From: Ontholestes murinus
Lineage: Eukaryota; Arthropoda; Insecta; Coleoptera; Staphylinidae
Direction of reading: 5' to 3'
Assembly: GCA_963969525.1 (NCBI GenBank)
Contig: OZ018393.1
Coordinates: 44,192,887-44,256,886, forward strand
DNA: 64,000 nt
The notes beneath the pieces are model-generated. The model did no database searches. It saw only the letters and a program-made list of their open reading frames with translations, and had not been told where the DNA came from. Positions 43,441 to 53,516 of this stretch are shown here, piece after piece (positions within the stretch are counted from its first letter, which is position 1; the number at the start of each line of letters is the position of its first letter). The position numbers and the translations under genes were made by a program.

Positions 43441-44400
43441 CGTATTTTCGCTGCTTACAAAAATGTCCATGAACGATATACTGTCCATCCTCGAAACAAA
43501 ACATTCCGTTTGCAACTATAAACTAAATCTAATAAAGCACTGTAAATCAAACACCTATTTCATATATATTAACTGAAGATATCGTCAAATAGAAAGACCC
43601 CTAATGTGGTCACCACATCATCTATATATTTATGGAAGACTTCGAAATCCGGGCACCATCAAACTGTGACGTGTCCAAAATGTTATTTACTTCTGTAATC
43701 ATTCATGCGCAATAAATTTATTATTATTATTATAAAGATTTGTATGGTGCTCGGATTTCGAAGATTTATAGCTACGTTACAAGAAGTTAATCTGGTCACA
43801 TGCAAAACAATGACATAACGAATTCCTAGAGCACCTGAATAGCATACATCCTAAAATCAAATTAACAGTGGAAATAGAAGACAAGAAACAAATCTCTTTT
43901 CTCGATATCCTCCTCACCAGAAAACCAGACAGATTTCTCGAACCCATCATATTTCGAAAACCAAGGAGAACTCTCGAACACACCATATTTAGAAAAGCAA
44001 TCAAACAGGTACCAGATAAGATCACTAGTAAAAACTCCGTCTTGGCGTTCATAAACGTGAAGAATAAAAATAGTCAAAAATTCCCTAATACAAAACGGTT
44101 CAACAACTGATTATATTAACGAGACGATCTAAGCCACTGAAAAAATCCGATAAACCACCGACAGCAATAGCATCACTTCCATACAAAAAGGAACACAGGG
44201 CAAAATTAGTCGGGTACTCAAGAAATATAATAGCAGCCTTTGCAACAACAAAAATACGAAAACCAACTGACAAAAAGATAAAATTCCGTTCGAAAACCAG
44301 AGCGTATACGAAATACCATTCAAGGATGGTGAAAACATATGTGGGGCAATCGAACAGGATAATAGGCGTGAGAATCAACGAACATAAAAATGCTGCCATA
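43440..44400 (+). mobile_element. Penelope-like element, plus strand (RT end and GIY-YIG)
   Basis: About 43610-43640 reads IFMEDFE, the Penelope RT block xNIFMEDFE. 43800-43860 reads FLEHLNSIHPKIKLTVEIE, continuing in 43868-44110 with FLDILLTRKPD and the degraded thumb region. 44120-44400, with several breaks, reads KISRVLKKYNSSLC, VYEIPFKDGENICGAIEQDN, the positions of GVYxIPCxDCxxxYIGxT. It runs opposite to the relic at 41450-41815. Confidence 0.65.
43868..44110 (+). pseudogene. Penelope RT, C-terminal segment
   Basis: The frame begins TVEIEDKKQISFLDILLTRK, which corresponds to the FTxExExxxxISFLDxxVxR block near the end of Penelope reverse transcriptases. The next portion contains repetitive FLEPIIFRKPRR/LEHTIFRKAIK text, suggesting a short internal duplication of the IFRK unit. 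Confidence 0.6.
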
Positions 44401-44734
44401 CTGCAAAAGTAATTAAAAAGATCTATAACTAAAGCGGGTAAGTTTAATTTATATAATCCTGTAAACGCTAACTGAAGCTTTATCCAGGAGGTTAATGCTG
44501 ATATTGAAATTAAATTTGATCAATTTATGAGCACTTTGCAGCAATGTGTAAATGATTCGTTTCCACAAAGACAAATTATTGGTACACAAAATAAATTAAT
44601 TATAAAATGGTACAATAATGATTTGAAACATATGTGAGAAACATTAGTACTAATACGAGATGCTAGCAAAACCCTACCAGAAGTTAGAAGCAATTATATA
44701 AGATATAAAAGATCTTATAACTATGTTCTTAAAT

Positions 44735-44822
44735 AAGTCCGAATACACGCCAATCATAATGTTTCTAATTTCTCACCAAAGTCCAAATACACGCCAATCA
44801 TAATGTTTCTAATTTCTCACCA
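44735..44822. repeat. 44-bp perfect-unit tandem duplication (2 copies)
   Basis: The unit AAGTCCGAATACACGCCAAT...CTAATTTCTCACCA at 44735-44778 repeats at 44779-44822 with one G/A difference. It lies inside the LINE linker and shifts the reading frame. Confidence 0.75.
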
Positions 44823-45326
44823 AAGTCGATGTGTATGATTATAAATTCTAGTCAAAATAAAATTAAATCTAAACCTACCTGTAATATTGATCCAAATGAT
44901 TTTAATATATTTTTTAGTCGCGTTGCTCCCACATTAATTAACAATATACCTGATCCCGCAATTTATCCATTAGTACTCATGATCAAATCCAGCCCAAATG
45001 TAAATACACCGTATATTTTTCTTTTAAAGAAGTCAGCTTTATCGAAATTAGATAAATAGTTCAATCAATAAAACAACACAAATTGCAAAGATATTTATGG
45101 AATTACCGCAGACATACTTAAAAGTGTTTTGGATGTTGTAATAAGCCCTCTTACAAAATTAATTAATAGTTGCATTAAATCAAGTATATTCCTAGTGCGA
45201 TAAAAAAGGCCTGCACTGTCCCTATACATAACAAGATGATACATGTGATATGAATAACTATATCACAAATTACCCGTTATTTCTAAAATTTGGGAGAAAG
45301 TATTAGCTAAAGAAATAAGTGAATTT

Positions 45327-45690
45327 TTGGAAATTCATAATATATTCGCCAATATGTTGTGTGGTGCGGTCACTAGTTTTATTAAGGAAATATTGAAAGG
45401 ATTTGAGAGCGGTATGTATTCTATTGCAACCTTTGTACACCTCAGTAAGGCTTTTGACTGTGTCCTGCATGATGTTCTCCTGCAAAAATTGTACTTTTAT
45501 AACTTTTTGGCATCCAGTTGCAAACTTATATCATCCTATCTTACAGGTCGATACCAAATGGTACGAGTTGGAGATCGTTGTTGCACACATGTACCAATTA
45601 ACTTCGGTGCACCACAAGGGTCCATTCTTGGCCCATAATTTTTTTAAAATATTTATTAATGATCTTTCCAACATCTCAGTGATTCATTAG
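45327..45690 (+). pseudogene. LINE family C, RT palm
   Basis: Contains IATFVHLSKAFDCVLHDVLL (motif A; the first catalytic Asp of FxDLSKAFD is His here), YLTGRYQMVRVGD and NFGAPQGSILGP (motif B, with GxPQGS as GAPQGS). A frameshift follows, after which KIFINDLSNIS completes the block. The YxDD active site is beyond the truncation. Confidence 0.65.
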
Positions 45691-45699
45691 CCTTTCTAG

Positions 45700-46440
45700 A
45701 GCATAAAGGGACATTTCAAAGGATATATCACAAGCCTATACTTCTCTTAAAAAAAATGGGGGTTCTATCTGTCATCCGAAGGGGGTTGAAGGTAGGGATC
45801 ACATTTTTACGTTGTATAATGCCAATTTATAATTTAAATTTGACGTGTTACGGGTTTTTCTATAAATATGTATAGAAACCAAAATAATGAATTTATTCCA
45901 TTTGGCTTTTCCACATTGTATAACAGAATATCCACGACAATAAACACCTAAAATCCTACCAAAACATACCACATACAGAAACGAGGTTGACAGAGTATAT
46001 AAGGTTTTTGATATACTGGAAATAATAAAGGATATCAGGTGTGTTGACTTCTACAAAGTTTGAGTTAGACAAGAATGATGATAGTTGACGTAATTCAGGT
46101 TTGTTGATATAAAAGTCGTCAGTAAAAATAGCATTATCAAATAGTAAGGCTTGTATAAATTAAAAAACATTAATACGAGAAAAAGAGTAGATATACATAA
46201 GAAACAAATTGATTCGAAATGTGGGAAAGGATATTTAGAAATATAATCAATCATTAAGTGAATAACAGGTGAAGCATGGAATTTTATTAAGTTCATCATA
46301 ATTTGTTACGTATGTGATTAATTTTTGGAAGATAGTCTTTGCTTATTTTAGCTCTGGTGTTTTTGTTATATGCCGTGGCTGGAATGTGGAGAAACGGCCT
46401 GTTTTGAAAGGAAATTGGGGTTTTAGTTTTGAGAGTTTCA
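45700..46440. other. Spacer, no gene seen
   Basis: No motif in either strand. A minus-strand frame at 46051-46299 encodes hydrophobic text without recognisable family. Confidence 0.35.
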
Positions 46441-46569
46441 GAGATATACAGGGTTATTCACGCTATACGGCACGGAATATTGTAGCCAAAATACGTGACT
46501 TTCAAAAAGTTTCACTTTGGGGATATATGGGGGTCTATTAGGGCTACTTTTTAAAATTATTTTCATAAT

Positions 46570-46635
46570 ATACAGGGTGTCCCATAAACCCTAAAAGTAT
46601 CAAAGTTGTGTTTTTTTTAATGAAACACCCTGTAT
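46570..46635. repeat. Nested hairpin with CAGGGTGT ends, left arm
   Basis: ATACAGGGTGT at 46570-46580 pairs with ACACCCTGTAT at 46625-46635. The mirrored copy is at 48080-48144 in the right arm. The same end sequence bounds the interval 337-1536. Confidence 0.6.
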
Positions 46636-47252
46636 TTTATTGCATTTTTGGATCCTTCGATAAAAATAAGTGTGTGTTTTAATAAGGTTTTTATTACATA
46701 AACCTCAAGGTTTTTGAAATAATTTGAATTTTGTAAAAATGTAACCTAATTTTCATGTTTCAAATACTTAAAAAATAATTAAGTTATGCATACCAAATTT
46801 ACACTTAAGTGTAACAATAGATCATATTTTATTTTCCAAGTATAATAAACTTGACATCTTATGCCGGGTGTAAAAAAATGGAATTAAACAAATGAGAACT
46901 TTAAATGGCTATAACTTCATTTATTTAAATGGAACGCTATATTTATTAATTTATCAGCAAATGCACGTTTTAATTACCCATCGAATGGTATTGAAATCTT
47001 AAGTGTTAAGTCTTCTAGTTTTTGCAGAAAACGCCAAAATATTGTTTATTGCACCGTTTTAGTACTTTTTAAGTAAAAATTTTTATGTATATAGTTTTCT
47101 CTGGTATTTAAAAACGTCAGATAATTAATTTAGTCTGTCATTTTAGTTTAAAAAGCCTGTCTTTTGTTATAGTTGTCTTATTTTGCATTTATGTGTTAGA
47201 TCGTTAGTAATCGTTATTGTTTGAACATCGCTGTTGTATTTTTTGGTAAAAA

Positions 47253-47453
47253 ATGAAGATTTATTCAAAAGAATTCAAAAGGGGCATTATTTTTATGCTT
47301 GGAGAATGTCATCAAAATTGTTTATTGGCTTGTCGAGTTTATACTTAAAGGTTTCCCGAAAGAAATCACCCTAAGCCAGCCATTTTTGAGAGACTATTAA
47401 ACCAGTTTAAAGAAATTGGATATAAAAACCTCAGTATAAGAAAATCTGTCTAA
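47253..47453 (+). pseudogene. Transposase N-terminal helix-turn-helix, captured between inverted arms
   Basis: From ATG 47253 the frame reads MKIYSKEFKRGIIFMLGE, then CHQNCLLACRVY, a TAA at 47346-47348, and RFPERNHPKPAIFERLLNQF with FKEIGYKNL, to a second stop at 47451-47453. The pattern (YSxxExxxMIxxxGEC...N...AxxxYxxRFPxRxxPxxxxFxxLxxxFxExG) is the N-terminal DNA-binding region of insect IS630/Tc1/mariner-type transposases. Everything after it, including the DDE core, is absent: the opposite arm begins right after the last codon. The start codon itself lies at the inner edge of the left arm. Confidence 0.65.
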
Positions 47454-48419
47454 ATTTTCATTTTTTACTATGACATACAACAACCATGTTCAAACAATAA
47501 CGATTACTAACGATCTAACACAAAAAGGCAAAATAACACAACTATAACAAAAGACATCCTTTTTAAACTAAAGTAAAAGACTAAATTAATTATCTGACGT
47601 TTTTAAATATGATAGAAAACTGGATACATTAAAATTTTTACTTTAAAAGTACTAAAACGGTGCAACAAACAATATTTTGGCGTTTTCTGTAAAAACGAGA
47701 AGACTTAACACTTAAGATTTAAATACCATTCGATAGGTAATTAAAACGTGCATTTGCTGATAAATTAATAAATATAGCGTTCCATTTAAATAAATGAAGT
47801 TATAGCCATTTAAAGTTCTCATTTGTTTAATTCCAATTTTTTTACACCCGGCATAAGATGTCAAGTTTATTATACTTGAAAAATAAAATATGATCTATTG
47901 TTACACTTCAGTGTAAATTTGGTACGCATAACTTAATTATTTTTTAAGTATTTGAAACATGAAAATTAGGTTACATTTTTACAAAATTCAAATTAATTCA
48001 AAAACCTTAAGGTTTATGTAATAAAAACCTTATTAAAACACACACTTATTTTTATCGAAGGATCCAAAAATGCAATAAAATACAGGGTGTTTCATTAAAA
48101 AAACACAACTTTGATACTTTTAGGGTTTATGGGACACCCTGTATATTATGAAAATAATTTTAAAAAGTAGCCCTAATAGACCCCCATATATCCCCAAAGT
48201 GAAACTTTTTGAAAGTCACGTATTTTGACCACAATATTCCGTGCCGTATAGCGTGAATAACCCTGTATAGGTTTGTTTGTTAGATAGTTGTGGAGGATGA
48301 AATATTTGTTAGTGATGGAGTTAATTTTGGAATATAACACATTTAAACAATTGAATGTTAATGATGGAATTATATAAGAGTTTTTGAAGCGATGGTGTAG
48401 GTTTTTTATTCAAGCATTT

Positions 48420-48790
48420 CAGTCGGTGTTAGTGGAATTCATAATAACTGTAGTATCTGTGTCTGGAATCATGAAGGTTGAATGATAATACGACATTATT
48501 TAATCTAAATATCATCAATTTCGAATGATTGTCTATTTTTACAATAAATTTTGATGTTATGTATTTCCTCAATTCGTTGACGTGAACGATTTGGGCACTT
48601 GATAGACCAGACGCTGTGATCCTCTTTTCCACAGAATGAGAATTGTTGCGTCGAATAGGCAGAAGTAAAATGCTCACTAGCACACTTGGGCAACGGATTT
48701 TGTCCTTGCAGCCAACTGTGGTATCAAATTTTGAGCATTTATTGCAAGGCTGGATGGATTATGACGCCATACTCTTCTATGGGATAAATT
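48420..48790 (-). pseudogene. LINE ORF1 (gag-like) zinc-knuckle region
   Basis: On the minus strand, with one frameshift near 48680, the text is CSKFDTTVGCKD...RCPKCASEHFTSAYS...FCGKEDHSVWSIKCP. The Cys-x2-Cys-x4-His-x4-Cys spacing recurs, as in the CCHC knuckles of Jockey/I-type ORF1 proteins (CxxCxxxxHxxxxC, RCxKCxxxHxxxxC, CxxCxxxHxxxxxxCP). Some Cys are replaced (the knuckle ending SAYS should end in Cys). This ORF1 type is different from both the PHD-type and the coiled-coil type elsewhere in the window. Confidence 0.5.
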
Positions 48791-49680
48791 TTGAAAGAAA
48801 TTTGAATTGTTCTAGGAGTTTCGTGCATGCTATGCTAATTCAAACCATTATCTCTTTTATCGCGGTAGCTCTTGAAATTATTTGACACCAATGCCTCGAT
48901 ACCGAGGGTGTTTCAGTGAGCGTTGATAACAGCATCTTCTTTTTTCATTTCTAGCGAACTTATCACGCATGAGTAGGATGACGCTATTGAGTTGCGCTCG
49001 AGAGAAGTAGAGGTCGACACATCAAATGTGCGGACAACGTATTTGCCGTTTTATATTTTTAGGTTATTTTCGCAAGTATATTTATTTAAATTGTATTCAA
49101 CCCGGTTTGGTTTTCATAATGACAACATCTTTAATCATTTGGTTGTTGTTCTGTTGAGTTCGGTAGTAGTGGTGATAGTAAATGTGTTGATATTGTTTGT
49201 GACGTAGAAGATTGTGATTGTATAGCTGTTGTGGATTATGTGTGTTTGTGATATTACTTGTTGGTTGGTTTCCATGTCGGATGAGCTGCTCGCGTTGATC
49301 TGGCATGGTAATTGGATATGTGCTTTAGACTTTTATAAGACAGTTACATCTCTGTGAAGCACTTGTGAATAACTAGTTAGTTCATTCACGAAATGTAAAT
49401 ATTATGTTTTGAAATGGTAATGGTGAAATTATAGAAGAGAGAGGTAAGAATTTTAGATAGAGGAGTTTTGTTGCATAGTAACCAATTCTGCATGGATACA
49501 CTTTTTCGCATGGAAACGCATTTTGTTCTCAATGTCAGTTACATACTTTATGTAATATACACAAAACACATATTATCGGTAATTAAAACCTAATTAAAAT
49601 TTCTGCATTTCATTTGAATGTCAATGTCAAAAATGAAATCTCAAACACATTTATATGCAGTATGTGAAAAACGCGTCAAA
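48791..49680. other. No recognised gene; possible upstream gag relic
   Basis: A minus-strand frame at 49097-49306 is Gln/Asn/His/Tyr-rich low-complexity text. It may be the eroded N-terminus of the ORF1 at 48420-48790 but has no diagnostic motif. Confidence 0.2.
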
Positions 49681-49685
49681 AATGC

Positions 49686-49749
49686 GCTTTTCTGCACTCA
49701 AGTAGGAGTTTGATGCTCTCGCTACTCGCTTACTTTCGTGCAGAAAAGC
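49686..49749. repeat. Hairpin with 12-bp perfect outer stem
   Basis: GCTTTTCTGCAC at 49686-49697 pairs with GTGCAGAAAAGC at 49738-49749, with further partial pairing inside (AAGTAGGAG with CGCTTACTT). The style recalls the fold-back at 24335-24439. Confidence 0.5.
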
Positions 49750-49811
49750 CTAGCATTTCCACACTTGTTGAATAAATAACTATTGCATAACATAACAAAT
49801 ATACATATACG

Positions 49812-49872
49812 CAGATGGTAATGTGCTCGAATAGAAATCAAGAGGCCACAGGTTCAAATCCTGCTTTAGGTA
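49812..49872 (+). tRNA. tRNA-like remnant (possible SINE head or tRNA pseudogene)
   Basis: GATGGTAATGTGCTCGAATA followed 18 bases later by GGTTCAAATCC resembles a D-arm and a perfect B-box/T-loop, at about the right distance. The T stem has four of five pairs. No complementary acceptor stem can be drawn, so it is not a functional tRNA. Confidence 0.3.
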
Positions 49873-50072
49873 CATCTTCTATTTATACAAATATATTAAA
49901 TATTGTTCTTTTCCACATTCCCAAACGGGTACTACATTCCGGATGGTTCATAGAGCATAATAAATGCATTTTAGATACCAAACCGAGATATAATAAACAG
50001 ATTGATGAATATATTAATACATAAAGTTAACTAATGTTATATATAATATAAGATATAATTATTATGTACTTA

Positions 50073-50291
50073 CCGGAAAATACGAGCATAGAATAGATGT
50101 AAACCACCATATTTGAGGAGCACATGTTGTTTCTAATTCAATCACTTTTTATACGTAGCACACAACTACTAACCAATTATCGCACATGATTTATCCCATT
50201 AATCCGCTATGCAGAAGCACAAACACGATTTTCCTTTCTCCATAATTGCGTTTGCACCTTTCTGTCCGCCAAGTGAAGTGTCCATCTGAAA
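50073..50291 (-). other. Possible internal/5' exon on the minus strand
   Basis: On the minus strand a pyrimidine-containing TTTTTATTATTTCAG precedes 50291, and TTTTCCG followed by GTAAGTAC marks a strong donor at 50072. The 219-bp interval begins ATGGACACTTCACTTGG with a 28-codon frame that stops, so it would be mainly noncoding leader. No transposon motif overlaps it. This is the best host-gene hint in the window, yet it rests on splice-site-like words alone. Confidence 0.2.
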
Positions 50292-50299
50292 TAATAAAA

Positions 50300-51010
50300 A
50301 CAGAAATTAAACAGCACACCGGTAATTAATCACTGTGAAAAAATCAACGTAGCCTTAAATACTTCCCCTTCGCGATAAGTTAATTATCGTCGCGTCCTTT
50401 GTGCGGGCGAGTCATTAATCAAACCTGGTTTAGGTGTACTGTATATTGTGAAAGCATTAAAATTCGCATTTTCCGTGGAAACTCAAAATATAAAAATTAT
50501 GTTTTATTAATTCCGGTATTAATTAAAAAGCTAATCTATTGATTAATGTGGCACTTAATTTAAAAAATCTTATTAATTTTAGAAAAAAACTGGATTGATT
50601 TTCCACAACGAAGGATTTTAATTCATTTTTATTATTATTTGTTTTCTTCAACTTTACAAATACAATAATCATTATCAATAATGGCTTCTTCAATAGAATC
50701 AGTTGAGTGGGTCAGAGCTGAAGAACGTCACAAGAAAATGAAGCTTGGATTTAAATTTATAACTATAATTTGGTTCTGTTAGTAGTTTGTATTTTTCAAT
50801 TATTTTAGAAGTAAAACAATAAAACAAAAATTATGTTTATTTTAATGAGATTATATTATAATTAGTATTCTGTCCTTCATTTACCAGTCAGAGAGAAAAA
50901 AAAAATAGTAACTGAAAAAACATTTACGAAATTTTTTTTAAATATATAAATACTTAAGTTCTTAATATCGGAGAAATATAAAAATAGTGAAACAAAACTA
51001 AGTGTTTTAA
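50300..51010. other. Spacer, no gene seen
   Basis: A short less AT-rich patch at 50340-50440 adjoins the possible exon. The rest is AT-rich with no readable motif. Confidence 0.4.
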
Positions 51011-53254
51011 TCCTCTAATCATCTAATTGATGTAATATCTGATCACAAATACACTATATTTTATAAATTCGACTTAATCTGTAATGAGACCAAACCTATA
51101 CATTATGTTAGAAATTATAATCAATTAAAGATTAACAATTTTCTCTCTGAATTACATACAGAAAACTGGGCAGATGTTTTCAACCAAACAGATACAAACA
51201 AAAAATTTGACGCTTTCCATAATATAATTACACACTATTTTGAAAAACATTTTCCTCTGCAGACTAAACAAATCTCTTACAAGTCATGGGTAAATCGTCA
51301 ATTGAAGCAATCAAGTCAAAAACTCAGAGACCTTTATTTTCTTCAAAAAAAACATCCCATTCTCACACCCTATTATCTAGAGTCTAAAAAAATTCACACG
51401 CGTCTAGTAACAAATACAAAAAAATCATATTATCAAAATAAAATTATAAACACAAGTAATGTGGGAAAATCAACATGGAAAGTTATAAATGATCTTACAA
51501 ATAATAATAATATTAAGACCAATATCAAATTAAACCACGATGATATAAGCACTGAAAACCCAACAGAAATTGCCAATTTATTTAACAAATTCTTCAAAAA
51601 CGAGCCAATAAAAATTGTAAAAAATATAACTGATGGAAATAATACTAGACCTAATATGATTTCTCAATTACAATCTTTTTTTCTCAAACCATATAACGAA
51701 GAAGAATTATTACTCATTATAAACAAATTAAAAAACAAGAAAACAAGTGGTTTCGATAATATTCCAGATTTTCTTATAAAAAATTCAGCTACTTACATAA
51801 TAAAACCTCTTTTACATTTAATAAATCTATCGTTTGAAAATGGCATATTCCCAGGAAGATTAAAGCAAGCTATAATTGTACCTATATATAAAAAAGAAGA
51901 TCATAAACAAATAAAAAATTATAGACCTGTAGCACTACTTTCATGTTTCCACAAAATTTTCGAACTATGTATGCACTATAGACTAACCGAATACCTTCAT
52001 AAATTTAAAATCATCACGAACTCTCAACATGATTTCCGAAAATCATTTTCAACAACCACAGCTCTTCATGACTTCTATAATAATATTATATCATATTTAG
52101 AACTTGGCGAATACCCTATTGGAATTTTTATAGATCTGAGTCGTGCTTTTGATTGTATAGACATCCAACTTCTTCTAGACAAATTGGACAACTATGGGAT
52201 CAGAGGCGTGGCACACTCTTGGTTTAGTTCCTACCTTAAAAATAGGACACAAAGGGTTAAGATAAATCACTTAGCTGGAAATATTTACAAAGATCACTTA
52301 TCACATAAAGAAACAATTAATTTAGGGGTTCCTCAAGGTACAATCCTCGGTCCCACATTATTTATAATGTACATTAATGATCTGGCATATGATATTTCAA
52401 ACAATATATTTATGTACGCCGATGACACCTCAACCATAATTAGTCATTCTGTAACGAAAGATCTCGAATATAATAGTAATAACTTGTTAGATCAATTTTC
52501 TTCGTGGTTTATAAAAAACAGGCTCGTGGTAAATACTTCAAAAACAGTTTACCTTAGATTTCGAAGCAAGCAGTCAAAACAAGACCTTAATATAAGCATC
52601 AAAATGAATGAACACGTACTTTCTCAAAGTAAGGCCACAAAATTCCTTGGCATTTATTTAGATGAACATCTCGACTGGGCAGTTCATTGCAAACATCTAA
52701 GTTCATCAATAAATAAATATTGCTACAGTTTAAAAATTTTAAAGACATATTTACATCAAACTCAATTGAAAGAATATTATCAAGCCATTATTCAATCCAG
52801 ACTAAGTTATGGGATATGTTTTTGGGGAGCCTCAAAATCATGGCCCTCTGTCTTTATAGCCCAAAAAAGGATTATCAGATGCATGGCAACAATTAATCGA
52901 AGAACGTCTTGCAGGTCCTACTTCAAAAAACTTGGATTACTAACGTTGCCGTGTCTATTAATCTATGAACTGGGTCAATACATATATAAACATAAGTCTG
53001 AACTGCCCAAAGCTCGACAAATTCACAACCACGATACAAGGTATAACTCTAATATTTATATCAATCATTATAGGTTAGATATCACAAAAATTTCTCCCGC
53101 AGTACTTGGAGCGAAAATTTTTAACCATTTTCCAAATGAAATAAAATTTTCTTCAAATTTAAAATTATTTAAGGCCGCTTTACATGCATTTCTCATTGAT
53201 AACGCATTTTACAGTATTAATGAGTTTTTTACCTCAAATTATACTTTAATATAG
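51011..53254 (+). CDS. LINE family A ORF2: endonuclease end and complete reverse transcriptase
   Basis: An open frame of 747 codons runs from 51011 (after a TAA at 51008) to TAG/TAA at 53252-53254. It has the final EN block ISDHKYTIFY, the linker (FHNIITHYFEKHFPLQ), KTSGFDNIPDFLIK, VPIYKKEDHKQIKNYRPVALL, QHDFRKSFSTTTALHDF, GIFIDLSRAFDCID (motif A), GVPQGTILGPTLFIMYIND (motif B), FMYADDTSTII (catalytic), KFLGIYLDEHLDWAVH and the C-terminal YGICFWGASKSW/AQKRIIRCMA region. All RT catalytic Asp are intact. The N-terminal EN is missing by truncation, so the product could not nick targets by itself. There is no ATG-defined start at the truncation; the first in-frame ATG is well inside. Confidence 0.8.
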   Translation, partial: SSNHLIDVISDHKYTIFYKFDLICNETKPIHYVRNYNQLKINNFLSELHTENWADVFNQTDTNKKFDAFHNIITHYFEKHFPLQTKQISYKSWVNRQLKQSSQKLRDLYFLQKKHPILTPYYLESKKIHTRLVTNTKKSYYQNKIINTSNVGKSTWKVINDLTNNNNIKTNIKLNHDDISTENPTEIANLFNKFFKNEPIKIVKNITDGNNTRPNMISQLQSFFLKPYNEEELLLIINKLKNKKTSGFDNIPDFLIKNSATYIIKPLLHLINLSFENGIFPGRLKQAIIVPIYKKEDHKQIKNYRPVALLSCFHKIFELCMHYRLTEYLHKFKIITNSQHDFRKSFSTTTALHDFYNNIISYLELGEYPIGIFIDLSRAFDCIDIQLLLDKLDNYGIRGVAHSWFSSYLKNRTQRVKINHLAGNIYKDHLSHKETINLGVPQGTILGPTLFIMYINDLAYDISNNIFMYADDTSTIISHSVTKDLEYNSNNLLDQFSSWFIKNRLVVNTSKTVYLRFRSKQSKQDLNISIKMNEHVLSQSKATKFLGIYLDEHLDWAVHCKHLSSSINKYCYSLKILKTYLHQTQLKEYYQAIIQSRLSYGICFWGASKSWPSVFIAQKRIIRCMATINRRTSCRSYFKKLGLLTLPCLLIYELGQYIYKHKSELPKARQIHNHDTRYNSNIYINHYRLDITKISPAVLGAKIFNHFPNEIKFSSNLKLFKAALHAFLIDNAFYSINEFFTSNYTLI

Positions 53255-53365
53255 TTTACATTATTTAATTCTAATTCTATTGTTTATCTATGTAATTCGA
53301 CGTGTCTGTATGTATCTTTGTATGCATTAATAGGCTATAAATAAATATTATTATTATATTATAAT
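51011..53365 (+). mobile_element. LINE family A copy, 5'-truncated, intact frame
   Basis: Begins inside the endonuclease (VISDHKYTIFY) and runs to an (ATT)n tail at 53340-53365. The only in-frame stop is the natural one. RT text is clearly related to the element at 14703-18600 (HKIFELCM, RSFSTTTA-like block, GEYPIGIFIDLSRAFDCID, YADDTSTII), with many differences, so the two are different subfamilies or old siblings. Confidence 0.85.
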
Positions 53366-53516
53366 TAAAATAACTTGGTCAGCAAATAGATCTAATGTTA
53401 AAACGATTTTCAGTATGAAAAAAGGAAAATCAGTTAAGACAAGAAGTATCAATTTAATAAATTAATGCCATGGGCCCTGTAAACATTGGGTTCATGCTGT
53501 CTATCACATTTTACAA

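Larger units (their letters stand above)
44440..45695 (+). mobile_element. LINE family C, plus strand, 5' and 3' truncated
   Basis: 44480-44720 is EN-RT linker (FMSTLQQCVNDSFPQRQIIG, IKWYNNDLKHM). 44829-45059 continues the linker/early RT (DPNDFNIFFSRVAPTLINNI). 45327-45690 is the RT palm (motif A and B). The same family as 28060-29960: VATFIDLRKAFDCV there, IATFVHLSKAFDCV here. No tail is seen; the element ends abruptly near 45695 after FINDLS. Confidence 0.65.
46445..48269. mobile_element. 1.8-kb fold-back element with ~0.8-kb inverted arms
   Basis: The left arm from TATACAGGGTTATTCACGCT (46445) to about 47266 is repeated in reverse complement from about 47452 to 48269, where it ends ...GAATAACCCTGTATA. 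Matching landmarks along both arms include GGACACCCTGTA, GGATCCAAAAATGCAATAAA, ACTTGACATCTTATGCCGGG, TTAAAACGTGCATTTGCTGA and CGTTAGTAATCGTTATTG, with scattered mismatches and small indels. Each arm carries a nested 66-bp CAGGGTGT hairpin. The 185-bp centre encodes a transposase helix-turn-helix. This is a fold-back/long-TIR DNA transposon derivative. Confidence 0.85.

Noticed and set aside
49097..49306. Gln/Asn/His-rich minus-strand frame as a prion-like protein
   Set aside because: Low-complexity repeats of CAA/AAT/CAT are enough to explain it, and it lies in transposon debris.
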